A DNA stretch of 64,000 bases from Actinomycetospora termitidis (GCF_030286555.1 NZ_JASVWF010000001.1:868001-932000); one strand, 5' to 3'; numbered from the stretch's first letter, positions 9,069 through 17,711 are shown. The notes: generated from the letters alone by a model not told the origin. Numbers and translations are program-made.

Positions 9069-9094
9069 GGCGGTCTCCGGGGGCAGTGGTGGAC

Positions 9095-9105
9095 GTACTT
9101 TGTAC
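9095..9105. promoter_or_regulatory. Palindromic operator candidate GTACTTTGTAC upstream of the GMC gene
   Basis: GTACTTTGTAC lies 27 bases upstream of the GMC start in the 84-base gap after the MmgE/PrpD gene. The same RTAC-W3-GTAC pattern occurs at 17701-17711 and 17822-17832 on both sides of the Rieske reductase/transporter divergence. On the minus strand its TACAAA could also be a -10 element. A shared repressor site is inferred; the TetR protein at 19407-20093 is the nearest candidate. Confidence 0.55.
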
Positions 9106-9152
9106 GGGACAGTGAACGACCGGTGTCCGGCCGTCGTCAAGCAACCGTCGTG

Positions 9153-10424
9153 TTACGGCCCGACCAGGCGTCCGACGTTCGTGACGGCGTCCGGGTCCAG
9201 CCAGGGGGCCAGGGCGTCCGGCTCCGACCCGGTGAGCGCGGCCGTCCGCGCGAGCAGGACGTCGTCGGGCAGCGGCGCCGCCGGGTCACCGGGCGGGACG
9301 AGGCAGGTGGCGGTCTCGCCGCGCAGCTCGACGTGGGCACCCCAGCGCGCGGGGAAGGCGGCGTCGAGGTCGGGCGCCCCGGCCAGGACCACGGTCACCC
9401 GCGGGCCGTGCGCGAGCCCGGCGGCCACCTCGCGGTACCAGCCCGGCTCGGTCGCCCGCCCGACCGCGTGCCCGCGGACGGCGACGGAGGCGCTGGCCGC
9501 CGCGGTGGTGGCGTCGTCCGGGACCTCCGTCGCGGTGACGAACGCGCGGGCGGCGGCGGGCAGCGCGACCGTGACGACGTCGCCGTCGCCGGGTCGGACA
9601 CCCCGGTCGGCCAGCTCGTCGAGGGCCGCAAGCGCGGACTGCAGCGGCCGCGAGCAGGGCCAGCGCTTCGATCCGGTGGCGAGCAGGTGCGGGCCGCTTC
9701 CCGACGGCGGGTCGGGGGCGCGTCCGAACGCGGCGGCGGCCGGCCCGTCGAGCAAGGTCGTCGAGGCGGTCAGCCCGGCGCGGGCCCCGAGGGCGGCGCG
9801 CAGCCCGGCCCGGGCCGCCGTCCCGCCGAGCAGGTAGTGGCCGTGGCCGAGGACGTCCGCGGAGAGCAGCCCGCCCAGCGACGTGGAGGCCAGCGCGAGC
9901 GCCGTCGTCGTCGTGGCCTCGTCGAGGTCGAGCAGGACCGCAGCCGCGGCGGCCGCCGCGATCGGGCCGAACACCGCCGTCGGCCAGCGCCCCGTGGCGT
10001 AGAGGGACGGCCCGCCGAAGCTCAGGCTCACCACGGCGCCGGCCTCGTAGCCGGCGACGACGGCGCGGGCCAGGTCGGTCCCGGAGTGGTCGCCGCCCAG
10101 CGCGAGCACCGTCGGGACGACGACCGCGCCGAGCGCCATCGCGGACGGGGCGTGCAGCGGGTCCAACTCGTCGAGGTGGGCGAGCACGCCGCCCACCTCG
10201 GCGGCGTCCTCGGGGCGGCGCCGCCCGGGCACCCCGGGCAGCGCCACCCCGCCCGGGTCCTCGGCGACCAGCGGCAGCCACGTCCGCGCGAGCGGGTGCG
10301 AGGCCCCCGACGCGAGGCAGCCGAGGACGTCGAGGACCTGGCGGCCCGCCTCCCGTCGTGCGGCGGCGTCCGCGTCGTCCGCCGCCGCACGGGCCCGGGA
10401 GGCGAGCCGGCCCAGGGTGCTCAC
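9153..10424 (-). CDS. MmgE/PrpD family protein
   Basis: A 423-residue protein starting at GTG 10424 (VSTLGRLASRARA), which overlaps the upstream LLM gene by GTGA. MmgE/PrpD features are the early QVLDVLGCLASG helix, HLDELDPLHAPSA, and GHYLLGGTAARAGLRAALGARAGLTAS with STTLLDGP, where the family has its small-domain junction. Known members include 2-methylcitrate dehydratase, cis-aconitate decarboxylase and immune-responsive proteins. In this cluster it could hydrate, dehydrate or isomerise a ring-cleavage or side-chain acid. It ends the first block of the minus-strand run; an operator-like site separates it from the GMC gene. Confidence 0.82.
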   Translation of the reverse strand: MSTLGRLASRARAAADDADAAARREAGRQVLDVLGCLASGASHPLARTWLPLVAEDPGGVALPGVPGRRRPEDAAEVGGVLAHLDELDPLHAPSAMALGAVVVPTVLALGGDHSGTDLARAVVAGYEAGAVVSLSFGGPSLYATGRWPTAVFGPIAAAAAAAVLLDLDEATTTTALALASTSLGGLLSADVLGHGHYLLGGTAARAGLRAALGARAGLTASTTLLDGPAAAAFGRAPDPPSGSGPHLLATGSKRWPCSRPLQSALAALDELADRGVRPGDGDVVTVALPAAARAFVTATEVPDDATTAAASASVAVRGHAVGRATEPGWYREVAAGLAHGPRVTVVLAGAPDLDAAFPARWGAHVELRGETATCLVPPGDPAAPLPDDVLLARTAALTGSEPDALAPWLDPDAVTNVGRLVGP

Positions 10425-11425
10425 GGCCGCAGCCGTGCGAGCAGGTCGTCGGAGAGGTCGGCGAGCAGGCGCGTCGGGAGGTCGTAGGAGCCGACGTGCT
10501 GCAGGAACACGCCGTCGACGCCGACCGCGGCGAGCTCGGCGACCCGGACCTCGATCTCCTTGGCCGTTCCGACCAGGCAGAACTCCCGGGCGAAGCGGAC
10601 CACGGACGCGTCGTCGACGTACGGGTCGCAGAAGCGGACGGCCGCGTCCCAGTCCTCGGCGTGCACGAGGTCGGGGTAGACGCCCTCGACCGTCGCCGGC
10701 GGGGTCACCTCGACCCCGGCGGCCGCGAGGGCCGCACCGCCGCCGTTGCGGGCGATCTCCACGCACACCGGCTTGAGTTCGCGGGCGTCGCGCTCGACGT
10801 CGTCGGTGACCCGGCAGAACGCCGACACCGTGATCGGGACCGGCGCCCGCCCGGCTGCCTCCGCGCCCTCGGCGACCCGCGCGGTGGCGAAGGCCAACGG
10901 CCCGGGGGCCACTCCGGACAGCAGGATCGCGCCGTCCGCCACCTCACCGGCCAGGCGCAGGTTCCGTGGCCCGCTCGCGGCCAGGTGCAGCGGGACGTCG
11001 ATCGGGTCACGCAGGCGCGACCTCACGGGACCGAACTCCACCTCGTCGCCGGAGAGCAACGCCCGCACCGTCGCCAGGCCCTCGCGCAGCGCGCGTCCCG
11101 TCGACGGGGCCATCCCGACCGGCCCGACGGAGCTGTTGCCGACCCCGACGCCGAGGGTGAAGCGGCCGTCGGCGACCTCGGCCACGGTCCGCGCCGCGGA
11201 GGCGACGACCGACGGGTGCCGCGTCGCGACGTTGGTGACCGCCGTGCCGAGCCCGACCCGCTCCGTCGCCCCGGCCACGGCGGAGCAGACGGTGAACACG
11301 TCGCGCCAGAGCAGCTGGGAGTCCGGGAACCAGAGCTGGTCGAGCCCGGCCGCCTCGGCCTCCCGCGCGAACGCGACGAGGTCGGGCACGGGCGCGCACG
11401 GCGGGATGCGCAGGCCGACCTTCAC
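10421..11425 (-). CDS. LLM-class flavin (probably F420-dependent) oxidoreductase
   Basis: A 334-residue luciferase-like TIM-barrel protein. Visible family features are VGLRIPPCAPVPDLVAFARE at the start, AGLDQLWFPDSQLLWRD, ATERVGLGTAVTNVATRHP, FTLGVGVGNSSVGPVG and the C-terminal GVDGVFLQHVGSYD. The sequence resembles F420-dependent 5,10-methylenetetrahydromethanopterin reductase-like proteins of actinobacteria more than FMN-dependent luciferases, but the cofactor cannot be proven here. It overlaps both neighbours by 4 bases (GTGA). A reduction or oxygenation step in the pathway is inferred. Confidence 0.85.
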   Translation of the reverse strand: MKVGLRIPPCAPVPDLVAFAREAEAAGLDQLWFPDSQLLWRDVFTVCSAVAGATERVGLGTAVTNVATRHPSVVASAARTVAEVADGRFTLGVGVGNSSVGPVGMAPSTGRALREGLATVRALLSGDEVEFGPVRSRLRDPIDVPLHLAASGPRNLRLAGEVADGAILLSGVAPGPLAFATARVAEGAEAAGRAPVPITVSAFCRVTDDVERDARELKPVCVEIARNGGGAALAAAGVEVTPPATVEGVYPDLVHAEDWDAAVRFCDPYVDDASVVRFAREFCLVGTAKEIEVRVAELAAVGVDGVFLQHVGSYDLPTRLLADLSDDLLARLRP

Positions 11426-12264
11426 GAGAGGAAGGTCAGCGCGAGGTCGTTGAACCGGGCCGCGTGCTCGTGCTGGGGCCAGTGCCCGCACTCCCCGAAG
11501 ATCTCGAGCTTGGCGCCGGGGATCGACTCCTGCATGCGGTGGGCCTCGGGGACGTCGCCGAACGGGTTCTGCGCGCCCCAGACGATCAGCGTCGGTGCCT
11601 CGATCCGCGCCATCTGCTCCGGCGTGAGCAGGTCCTGCGTGCGGTTCTCCATCTGCTGCAGGCACAGCAGGTGGTCGATGCCCGCGACGAAGGCCGGGCG
11701 GTGGTAGATGCGGTGGCGGACGTCGACCAGCTCGTCGGTGACGTTCGCCGGGTCGAACATCAGCAGCTCGAGGCGGCTGCGGGTCAGCGTCCGGTCGTCG
11801 GTCTCGACGGCCCGGCGGGTGCTGGTGCGGATGCGCTCCATCACCTCGGGGTTCGCGACGGTGCCGCCCGGCGCGACCAGCACGAGACGGCCCACGCGCT
11901 CCGGGTGGTCCGCGGCGAGCCGGCCCGCGACCCACCCGCCGAGCGACTCGCCCAGGAAGTGCGCGCGCTCGATGCCCTGCGCGTCCAGGTAGGCCAGCAC
12001 GTGCTCGACGTAGCGCGGGATGCGCAGGTCACCGCCCGGGTTCTCGGTGTAGCCGTGGCCGAGCATGTCCACGGCGTGCACCGTGAACCGTTCCGCGAAC
12101 GCCGGCACGTTGCGCACGAACGCCTCGAGGTGGCCGCTCGTGCCGTGCAGCATCACGACGTGCTCGGGGCCGTCCCCGGCGCGCAGGACGCGGGTGGTCG
12201 CGCCGCCGACGGGCTCGTGGGTGATCGAGTAGGAGACCTCGGCGAGGTCGGTCCAGAGGGTCAT
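11422..12264 (-). CDS. Alpha/beta hydrolase, meta-cleavage product hydrolase type (copy 1)
   Basis: A 280-residue protein with oxyanion segment VMLHGTSGHLEAF, nucleophile elbow LGESLGGWVAG (Ser about residue 110), an acid region WGAQNPFGD and the catalytic His in CGHWPQHE. This resembles MhpC/HsaD-like C-C bond hydrolases that act after extradiol cleavage. Where many relatives have an Asp, the acid loop has Asn followed by GD, so the acid residue is uncertain. It overlaps the extradiol dioxygenase gene by ATGA, the usual arrangement for ring cleavage followed by hydrolysis. A paralogue with the same order of motifs lies at 21141-22037. Confidence 0.87.
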   Translation of the reverse strand: MTLWTDLAEVSYSITHEPVGGATTRVLRAGDGPEHVVMLHGTSGHLEAFVRNVPAFAERFTVHAVDMLGHGYTENPGGDLRIPRYVEHVLAYLDAQGIERAHFLGESLGGWVAGRLAADHPERVGRLVLVAPGGTVANPEVMERIRTSTRRAVETDDRTLTRSRLELLMFDPANVTDELVDVRHRIYHRPAFVAGIDHLLCLQQMENRTQDLLTPEQMARIEAPTLIVWGAQNPFGDVPEAHRMQESIPGAKLEIFGECGHWPQHEHAARFNDLALTFLS

Positions 12265-13244
12265 CGTGCGGCCTCCAGCGTGGTGGTGGGCAGGGGGAGG
12301 TGGGCGGGGGTCATGACGGAGACGCCCATGCCGGTGAGCCACGGCCCGACGGCGGCGTAGGCAGCCGTCGTCGCGCGGGGCGGGCCATCGGGGCCGTGCA
12401 GGGCGGCCTGGACGGCGATCCACGAGCGGATCTCGTGGGCGCCGTTGCCGGCCTCGGCCTCGAGCTCGTCGTCGGACATCGCGAGGACCTCCGAGAGGTC
12501 GCCCGCCTCGAGAGCGGCGAGGAAGCGGGCGTCGAAGTCCGCATTGATGTCGGGCTGCGCGGCGCGGATGATCTGCCGGCGCCGCACCTCGTACTGCGCC
12601 CACGAGTCCCGGCCGTTGAGCCAGGCCTCGACCAGGAAGCGGTCGTCGTCGGAGAGGGTCTCGAACCACTTCGGCCACGGCAGCCGGTGCGACAGCCCGC
12701 CGGAGGCGATCAGCGCCACCCGACGGTCGACGCCGTCGGCGCGCAGCACCCGCCCGATCGTCGCCCCGAGCGCGGCGATCCGGCGCAGCGGCGGCAGCGG
12801 CGGCGCGAACATGTTCACGACGACGGGCACGACCGGCACGTCCAGGTCCGGCACCAGGTGCTGCAGCGAGTGCGTGATGCCGTGGTCGACGGTCAGGCGC
12901 AGCGAGAACGCCGGGTCGAAGCCGTCGTCGACCATCCCGTCGACCAGGGTCCGCGCGAGGTCGGGGTCGACCGGCAGCGGCCCGCCGGGGGTCCCCGCCT
13001 CGCCGGCGCCGAGGACCTCGCCGACGCCCACCGTGATCGCGGGCATGAGGTCGAGGAACATGCCGCGGAAGTGGTTGGAGCCCACGACGACGACGGCGTC
13101 CGGGGCCGCCGCGGCGAGCGCGTCGCGGGCGACGCCGAGCCCGTCGCGGAAGCGGTGGGCCTCCGGCAGGTGGTCGACCTCGTCCCAGTGGGTGTTCATC
13201 AGCGTGCTGTGCGAGGCCCCCAGGCCGAGCACGATCTCGCTCAC
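12261..13244 (-). CDS. Class III extradiol ring-cleavage dioxygenase, MhpB-like (copy 1)
   Basis: A 327-residue protein. It has the LigB/MhpB-type pattern: LGLGASHSTLMN at the N-terminus, VVVGSNHFRGMFLDLMPAI, LTVDHGITHSLQHL, SGGLSHRLPWP and the C-terminal WLTGMGVS. The early His residues and the VDHG His are where the non-haem Fe(II) ligands and catalytic base of 2,3-dihydroxyphenylpropionate 1,2-dioxygenase lie. It would open a catechol ring by meta cleavage. Relative to MhpB it is more diverged than copy 2 at 20164-21144, so the two may take different catechols. The GTG overlaps the M20-like gene by GTGA. Confidence 0.87.
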   Translation of the reverse strand: MSEIVLGLGASHSTLMNTHWDEVDHLPEAHRFRDGLGVARDALAAAAPDAVVVVGSNHFRGMFLDLMPAITVGVGEVLGAGEAGTPGGPLPVDPDLARTLVDGMVDDGFDPAFSLRLTVDHGITHSLQHLVPDLDVPVVPVVVNMFAPPLPPLRRIAALGATIGRVLRADGVDRRVALIASGGLSHRLPWPKWFETLSDDDRFLVEAWLNGRDSWAQYEVRRRQIIRAAQPDINADFDARFLAALEAGDLSEVLAMSDDELEAEAGNGAHEIRSWIAVQAALHGPDGPPRATTAAYAAVGPWLTGMGVSVMTPAHLPLPTTTLEAAR

Positions 13245-14575
13245 GACGGTGTCCTCTCTCGGGTGCACAGCGACACGGCGGTGTGCACGAGGTGCCGGGC
13301 CAGGCGCAGCGCCTCCCGGATGTCGACGACGTTCATCCCGGCCGGGAAGTCCAGCGGGATCGGTGCGTCGGGGCCGATGCGGTCCATGCCGATGCGGGCC
13401 GTCGGCAGCCCGCGGTTCCGCAGGATGTTGGCGTCGGTGGCTCCGGAGTTGGCGACGATCGGCGCGTGCTCCCGGCCCTCCAGGTCCTCCCACGCGGCGA
13501 CCGCGGCCGTGACGACGGCCGCGTCCGGCGGGGTGTGGGTGCCGGGGATCGCGAGCGTCATCTCCCAGTCGACGTCGAGCTCGGGGTGCTCGGCGACGAT
13601 CGCCGCGATCGCGGCGCCGAACTCCCGGCGCACTTCGGCCGGGGTGGACCGCGGGCTCGTCCGCAGGTCCACCGTGATCCGGGCGAGCGCCGAGGTGGCC
13701 GACGCGAGCCGCGGCCAGCCGCCCTCGACGGACGCGACGATGCCCTGCGGCGCGACGAGCCCGTCGGTGTGGGCCGCCGCGTACCGCGGGAACCACTCCT
13801 CCAGCGCGGTGATCACCGTGGCCGCGTGGGCGACGGCGTTCCGGTAGGGCATGCGGTGGCGGGACCCGACGTAGGAGAAGGCGCCGCGGACCCGCACCTC
13901 GAACCAGCACAGGCCCACCTCCTCCCACGCGACCGCCCAGCCGGGCTTGGCGATCACGGCGTGGTCGGCCCACACGCCCTGTTCGAGCAGGTAGGAGCAG
14001 CCGACGCCCTGGCCGGTGTTGCGCCGGGTCAACCCGCGCGCGTCGCGGCCGTTGGTGGGCATCCCGCCGGCACCGAGCCCGACGAGCAGGTCGCCGCGCA
14101 ACGGGATGCCGGCCGCGGCGATCGCCTCGGCCGCCGCGACGACCGCGGCGCCGTGGCCCTTGGGGTTGCTCGCGCCGAGCCCGAGGACGTGGTCGCCGTG
14201 GACCTGCGCCCGCGGCTGCATGTCCGCGCGCAGCTCGGGGCCGATCCAGGGCACGTCCTCGGCCGGGTCACCGACGGTGAAGGTGTCGATCGGCGCGTAG
14301 AGCAGCAGGCTCTCGCCCGTGCCGTCGCCGGCGAGGCGACCGTGGGCGTTGGCCTGGCGGTCGTCGAGGGGCTGCACGCGTCCGGCCAGGCCGGCCGCGT
14401 CGAGCTGCTCGGCGAGCCAGGCGGCCAGCGGGCCCTCCTCGCCGGTGGGGCTCGGGATGTCGACCATCCCGACGACGAGCTCGGTCAGCCGGGTCGCGGA
14501 CAGCTGCGAGCAGGCGTCGTCGACCCACCGTCGTTGCTGCTCGGAGAGGGCGTCCGGCCGCGGCGGGGCGCTCAT
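13241..14575 (-). CDS. M20 family peptidase-like protein with altered metal-ligand positions
   Basis: A 444-residue protein with overall ArgE/DapE/M20 organisation: PSPTGEEGPLAAWLAEQ near residue 40, GLGASNPKGHGAAVV, a central dimerisation-type domain, and SGATDANILRNRGLPTARIG near the end. The metal-binding segments are unusual. The G-H-x-D block reads YAPIDTF (His replaced by Pro), the bridging-Asp block reads ASNPKG (Asp replaced by Asn), and the Glu-Glu pair is missing from GLGAGGMPTN. It may use a different metal set or be non-hydrolytic. Within the operon it sits between a mini-ORF and the dioxygenase, so opening of an amide or lactam is a tempting but unproven role. Confidence 0.78.
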   Translation of the reverse strand: MSAPPRPDALSEQQRRWVDDACSQLSATRLTELVVGMVDIPSPTGEEGPLAAWLAEQLDAAGLAGRVQPLDDRQANAHGRLAGDGTGESLLLYAPIDTFTVGDPAEDVPWIGPELRADMQPRAQVHGDHVLGLGASNPKGHGAAVVAAAEAIAAAGIPLRGDLLVGLGAGGMPTNGRDARGLTRRNTGQGVGCSYLLEQGVWADHAVIAKPGWAVAWEEVGLCWFEVRVRGAFSYVGSRHRMPYRNAVAHAATVITALEEWFPRYAAAHTDGLVAPQGIVASVEGGWPRLASATSALARITVDLRTSPRSTPAEVRREFGAAIAAIVAEHPELDVDWEMTLAIPGTHTPPDAAVVTAAVAAWEDLEGREHAPIVANSGATDANILRNRGLPTARIGMDRIGPDAPIPLDFPAGMNVVDIREALRLARHLVHTAVSLCTRERTPS

Positions 14576-14703
14576 CGGACGGGCCGGACGGTGCGGACGG
14601 TCGTGCGGCGACCGAGCTTCGCGAGCAGGCCGGTGCGGGCGGCCACGGCGGTGGCGGCGACGGCGCCGAGCAGGGTGGCCGCAGCGGTGGTGGTGCGGGA
14701 CAT
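14572..14703 (-). CDS. 43-residue hypothetical protein, translationally coupled
   Basis: ATG 14703 opens a 43-codon frame whose stop (TGA 14574-14572) overlaps the ATG of the M20-like gene. The product begins MSRTTTAAATLLGAVAATAV, an Ala/Thr-rich hydrophobic segment that could be one membrane helix or a signal anchor. The end is very basic (AKLGRRTTVRTVRPVR). It sits in a 3-base gap after the hydrolase gene, so it fills the space between two operon genes exactly. It could be a real membrane micro-protein or a leader for coupling. I do not recognise a family. Confidence 0.45.
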   Translation of the reverse strand: MSRTTTAAATLLGAVAATAVAARTGLLAKLGRRTTVRTVRPVR

Positions 14704-14706
14704 CGG

Positions 14707-15495
14707 TCAGCTCCCCAGGTGGGCGTCGACGAGGGCGGCGACGGCGTCCGGTCGTTCGGACTGCGGGTGGTGGGCGGTGGCGGCGAGGACGGTGAGGTCG
14801 GCCCGGGGGAGTGCGCCGGCGAGGGCGTCGGCGTAGGCCGGGCCGGCGAACGGGTCGTGGCGCCCCCAGATGAGGTGCACCGGGGCGGTGACCGCACCGA
14901 GGCGGTCACCGAGGTCCTCCGGGACACCGACGGCCCCGTCCGCCGCGCGGTCGGCCCGGAACCGGGCCGCGACGAGCGCGTCCGGCACCGCCCCGCCGTC
15001 GTGCCACTCGGCGGTCGCGATCAGCCGGCGCATCCGGGCGAGGTCGGGCCGGCCGTCGCCGGAGTAGTCCGCGCGCAGCCGGGCGCCGAGCCCGGTGTCG
15101 ACGGGCAGGCCGGTGATCGCGCCGGGGGTCGGGGTGGGGACGCTGCCGAGCAGCACCATCCGCCCGACGCGCTCCGGGGCGTCCGCCGCGAGGTGCAGCG
15201 CGACCAGGCCGCCGTAGGACTGGGCGAGCACGTCGACCCGGTCCGGGCCCAGGCCGTCGAGCAGGTCGCGCAGCGCCGCGGCCGCCGTGCCGAGCCGTGG
15301 CCCGCCGGCCGCGGGCGAGCCGCCGTAGCCGGGCAGGTCGACGAGCAGCCAGTTCCGGTCCGGGCGGACGGCGAGCACGGCCGCGAAGTCGCCTGCGGCG
15401 TGGCAGCCGGGTCCGCCGCCGTGCAGCACGAGGGTGACGGGTCCCGTCGTCGTCCCGACCCGCTCGTGGGCGAGAGCGGCGGTCTCAGTGGCCAC
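14707..15495 (-). CDS. Alpha/beta hydrolase, BphD/HsaD/MhpC-like
   Basis: A 262-residue protein with the characteristic oxyanion-hole segment LVLHGGGPGCHAAGDF of meta-cleavage product hydrolases, nucleophile elbow LAQSYGGLVA (Ser about 105), acid segment WGRHDPFAG and final His in TAHHPQSE. These enzymes cleave the C-C bond of 2-hydroxy-6-oxo-dienoates to release 2-hydroxypenta-2,4-dienoate. The GTG start lies 11 bases inside the end of the Rieske oxygenase gene, so the two are coupled. Of the four hydrolase-fold genes in the window this one is closest to the classical BphD pattern. Confidence 0.87.
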   Translation of the reverse strand: MATETAALAHERVGTTTGPVTLVLHGGGPGCHAAGDFAAVLAVRPDRNWLLVDLPGYGGSPAAGGPRLGTAAAALRDLLDGLGPDRVDVLAQSYGGLVALHLAADAPERVGRMVLLGSVPTPTPGAITGLPVDTGLGARLRADYSGDGRPDLARMRRLIATAEWHDGGAVPDALVAARFRADRAADGAVGVPEDLGDRLGAVTAPVHLIWGRHDPFAGPAYADALAGALPRADLTVLAATAHHPQSERPDAVAALVDAHLGS

Positions 15496-16708
15496 GGCCG
15501 CCCACCGTCTGCACCACGACGTCGGCGTCCTCGATGTGCTTGCGCCACGCCGTGAGCGAGAGGTCCGGGCGGTAGAGCCGCTCCGGCGGCGAGTCCATGA
15601 CGTCGACCATCCAGGCGTCCTGCGCGGTGAACTGCCCGTGGAAGAGCCAGCGGATCGCCGTCAGGTACCTGGCCTTGAACGCCGCGGCCTTCCAGCCGGT
15701 CTCGAACCGGACCATGAGCTGCACGTAGCGCACGTGGTCGGCGTCGACCGGGACGTACCACTCGTAGTGGATGAACTGCGGGTAGGCGACGCGCAGGATG
15801 CCGGGCAGTCGGATGCTGACGAAGCCGGGCAGGTCCAGCGCGGCGATCACGGGGTTCGCGTCGCCGTTCTTCCCGGGGCGGTCCGGCAGCGGCATCCGCT
15901 TCCACCAGCGCTTGTTGCTGAACCGGCCGACGCCCGGGAACTCGGCCTCCCAGTGCACCTCGTCCTGCACGCGGATGAGCCAGCCGTCGCGCTCGACGAT
16001 GCGCGTCTTGTTCCAGGTCGGCATGACCTTGAACAGCCGCCACAACGCGGTGTTGTGCAGGTACTTGGCGTGCCCCTCGTCGAAGCCGTTCTCGGCCGCG
16101 AAGCGCCAGTTGCCGTCCCGGATCTCGTTGCGGCCGCCCAGCACGAGGGTGTTCTCGGTGAGCTCCGCCGGGATGTCGTCCTCGACCGGCGGCGGGGTGC
16201 CGTCCTCCCGCAGCTCGCCGATGTAGACGAACACCAGGCCGAGGCGCTCCTCGACGGGGTACGTCGCGACGGAGACCTTGCCGCAGATCGGGGAGTCGGG
16301 GCCGTCGGTGATGACGGCGGCGAGGCGGCCGTTCTCCAGGTCGTAGGTCCAGCCGTGGTAGGGGCAGGAGATGGTGCCGGGGAACTGACGGCGGCCCAGC
16401 GAGAGCGGCACGCCGCGGTGGGGGCACCGGTCGTGCAGGCCCTTGATCGCGCCGGTCCGGTCGTCGCGGACCAGCACGACCTTCTCGCCGGCGATCGTCA
16501 CCGGCACCGGCTTGCGCCCGACCTCGTGGGCCCAGACCGCGGGGTACCAGTGGTTGCGGAAGCCCAGCTCGGCCCGGTCGTAGGTGCTCCAGGTCGACCA
16601 GTCGGAGCCGGCCTGGACCGGCGGGCCGGGCTCGGCGGCGGGCGCACGGCGGGGTCGGCGGGCGCGGCGGGGGACGGTCTCGTCGGGTGCGGTGGCCTCG
16701 GTGGTCAC
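15485..16708 (-). CDS. Rieske non-haem iron oxygenase, terminal oxygenase
   Basis: A 407-residue protein. The Rieske cluster ligands are complete (CPHRGVP near residue 90 and CPYHGW 18 residues later). The mononuclear iron site is GFDEGHAKYLH, with the bridging Asp and two His. The sequence style (NHWYPAVWAHEVG, HYEWYVPVD) resembles single-subunit alpha3 oxygenases such as carbazole dioxygenase CarAa and 2-oxoquinoline 8-monooxygenase; that placement is by eye. The GTG at 16708 has AGGAGA 7 bases upstream; a longer open frame reaching 17728 is out of phase with the reductase and was rejected. It works with the reductase 32 bases upstream. Confidence 0.92.
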   Translation of the reverse strand: MTTEATAPDETVPRRARRPRRAPAAEPGPPVQAGSDWSTWSTYDRAELGFRNHWYPAVWAHEVGRKPVPVTIAGEKVVLVRDDRTGAIKGLHDRCPHRGVPLSLGRRQFPGTISCPYHGWTYDLENGRLAAVITDGPDSPICGKVSVATYPVEERLGLVFVYIGELREDGTPPPVEDDIPAELTENTLVLGGRNEIRDGNWRFAAENGFDEGHAKYLHNTALWRLFKVMPTWNKTRIVERDGWLIRVQDEVHWEAEFPGVGRFSNKRWWKRMPLPDRPGKNGDANPVIAALDLPGFVSIRLPGILRVAYPQFIHYEWYVPVDADHVRYVQLMVRFETGWKAAAFKARYLTAIRWLFHGQFTAQDAWMVDVMDSPPERLYRPDLSLTAWRKHIEDADVVVQTVGGRGH

Positions 16709-16740
16709 AGTGGTTCTCCTGCGTGGTGGTGGGGGAGCGC

Positions 16741-17685
16741 CTAGAGGTCGAGCACGAGCTCCGCGCCGCGGGCGCGGGACACACAGGGCGCGAGGACGTC
16801 GGTCCGGTCGGGCTCGGTGAGCGCGTCGCGGTGCCACGGCTCGCCGGCGACGACGCCGACGAGGCAGCTGCCGCACACGCCGTCGCGGCAGGCGTTGGGC
16901 AGCGTCAGGCCGGCCTCGTCGAGCACCTCGAGCGCGGACCGGTCGGCGGGCACGGTGACCCGCGCGCCGGTGCTGGCCACGACCACGTCGAACGGGGTGA
17001 GCACCTCGTCGTCGTCCCGCGCGGCGGCGGCGAAGCGCTCGGCGCGGGGTGCCGGCAGGCCGTGGGCGAGGCAGTGCGCCTCGACGGCGCCGATCAGCCC
17101 GGCCGGTCCGCACACCGACACCGCGGTCGCGGCGTCGAGACCGGCGAGCAGGACGTCGAGGTCCGGGGCGCCGTCGACGTCGTCGGTGTGCACCGTCAAC
17201 CGGCCCGACCCGCCGTCGAGCACGGTGAGGTCGTCCAGGAAGGCCATCGAACGCCGGGACCGACCGAGGTAGACCAGCCGCCAGTCCGTGCCGCGGGCGG
17301 CGAGGTCCGCGGCCATCGTCAGGACCGGGGTGATGCCGATGCCGCCCGCGACCAGCAGGTGGCGCGGTGCGTCGGCCAGGGGGAAGTGGTTGCGCGGCCC
17401 GCCGACCTCGACCTCGTCGCCGGGGCGCAGCCGCTCGTGGACGTGGGCCGATCCGCCCCGCGACGCCGGCTCGCGCAGCACGGCCACGCGGTAGCGGCGG
17501 CGGTGCGCGGGGTCGCCGCACAGCGAGTACTGCCGGACGTGCTCGCCGACCGCGAGGTCGACGTGCGCCCCGGGCTCCCAGCCGGGCAGGACGCGATCGG
17601 CGTGGTCGCGCAGCTCGACCGACAGGACGCCGTCGGCCTCCCGACGCAATCCCACGACCTCGAGATCCATCACCGTGTCGTCCAC
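16741..17685 (-). CDS. Phthalate dioxygenase reductase-type flavin/2Fe-2S oxidoreductase
   Basis: A 314-residue protein. The order is flavin domain (GAHVDLAVGEHVRQYSLCG), NAD domain (VAGGIGITPVLTM, YLGRSRRSMAFLDDL) and a C-terminal plant-type ferredoxin (CRDGVCGSC plus a late Cys in LAPCVSRARG). This is the class IA arrangement, in which one protein passes electrons from NAD(P)H to a Rieske oxygenase without a separate ferredoxin. It starts at GTG 17685 with AGGAGG 5 bases upstream and is the first gene of the long minus-strand run. The operator-like GTACTAAGTAC lies 15 bases before the start. Confidence 0.93.
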   Translation of the reverse strand: MDDTVMDLEVVGLRREADGVLSVELRDHADRVLPGWEPGAHVDLAVGEHVRQYSLCGDPAHRRRYRVAVLREPASRGGSAHVHERLRPGDEVEVGGPRNHFPLADAPRHLLVAGGIGITPVLTMAADLAARGTDWRLVYLGRSRRSMAFLDDLTVLDGGSGRLTVHTDDVDGAPDLDVLLAGLDAATAVSVCGPAGLIGAVEAHCLAHGLPAPRAERFAAAARDDDEVLTPFDVVVASTGARVTVPADRSALEVLDEAGLTLPNACRDGVCGSCLVGVVAGEPWHRDALTEPDRTDVLAPCVSRARGAELVLDL

Positions 17686-17700
17686 CCGAACCTCCTGTGC

Positions 17701-17711
17701 GTACTAAGTAC
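17701..17711. promoter_or_regulatory. Palindromic operator candidate GTACTAAGTAC before the Rieske operon
   Basis: This 11-bp palindrome lies immediately upstream of the ribosome-binding site of the reductase gene. It shares the RTAC-W3-GTAC form with sites at 9095-9105 and 17822-17832. A further GGTAC follows directly (17712-17716). A repressor bound here would overlap the likely minus-strand promoter. Which protein binds is not known. Confidence 0.6.
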
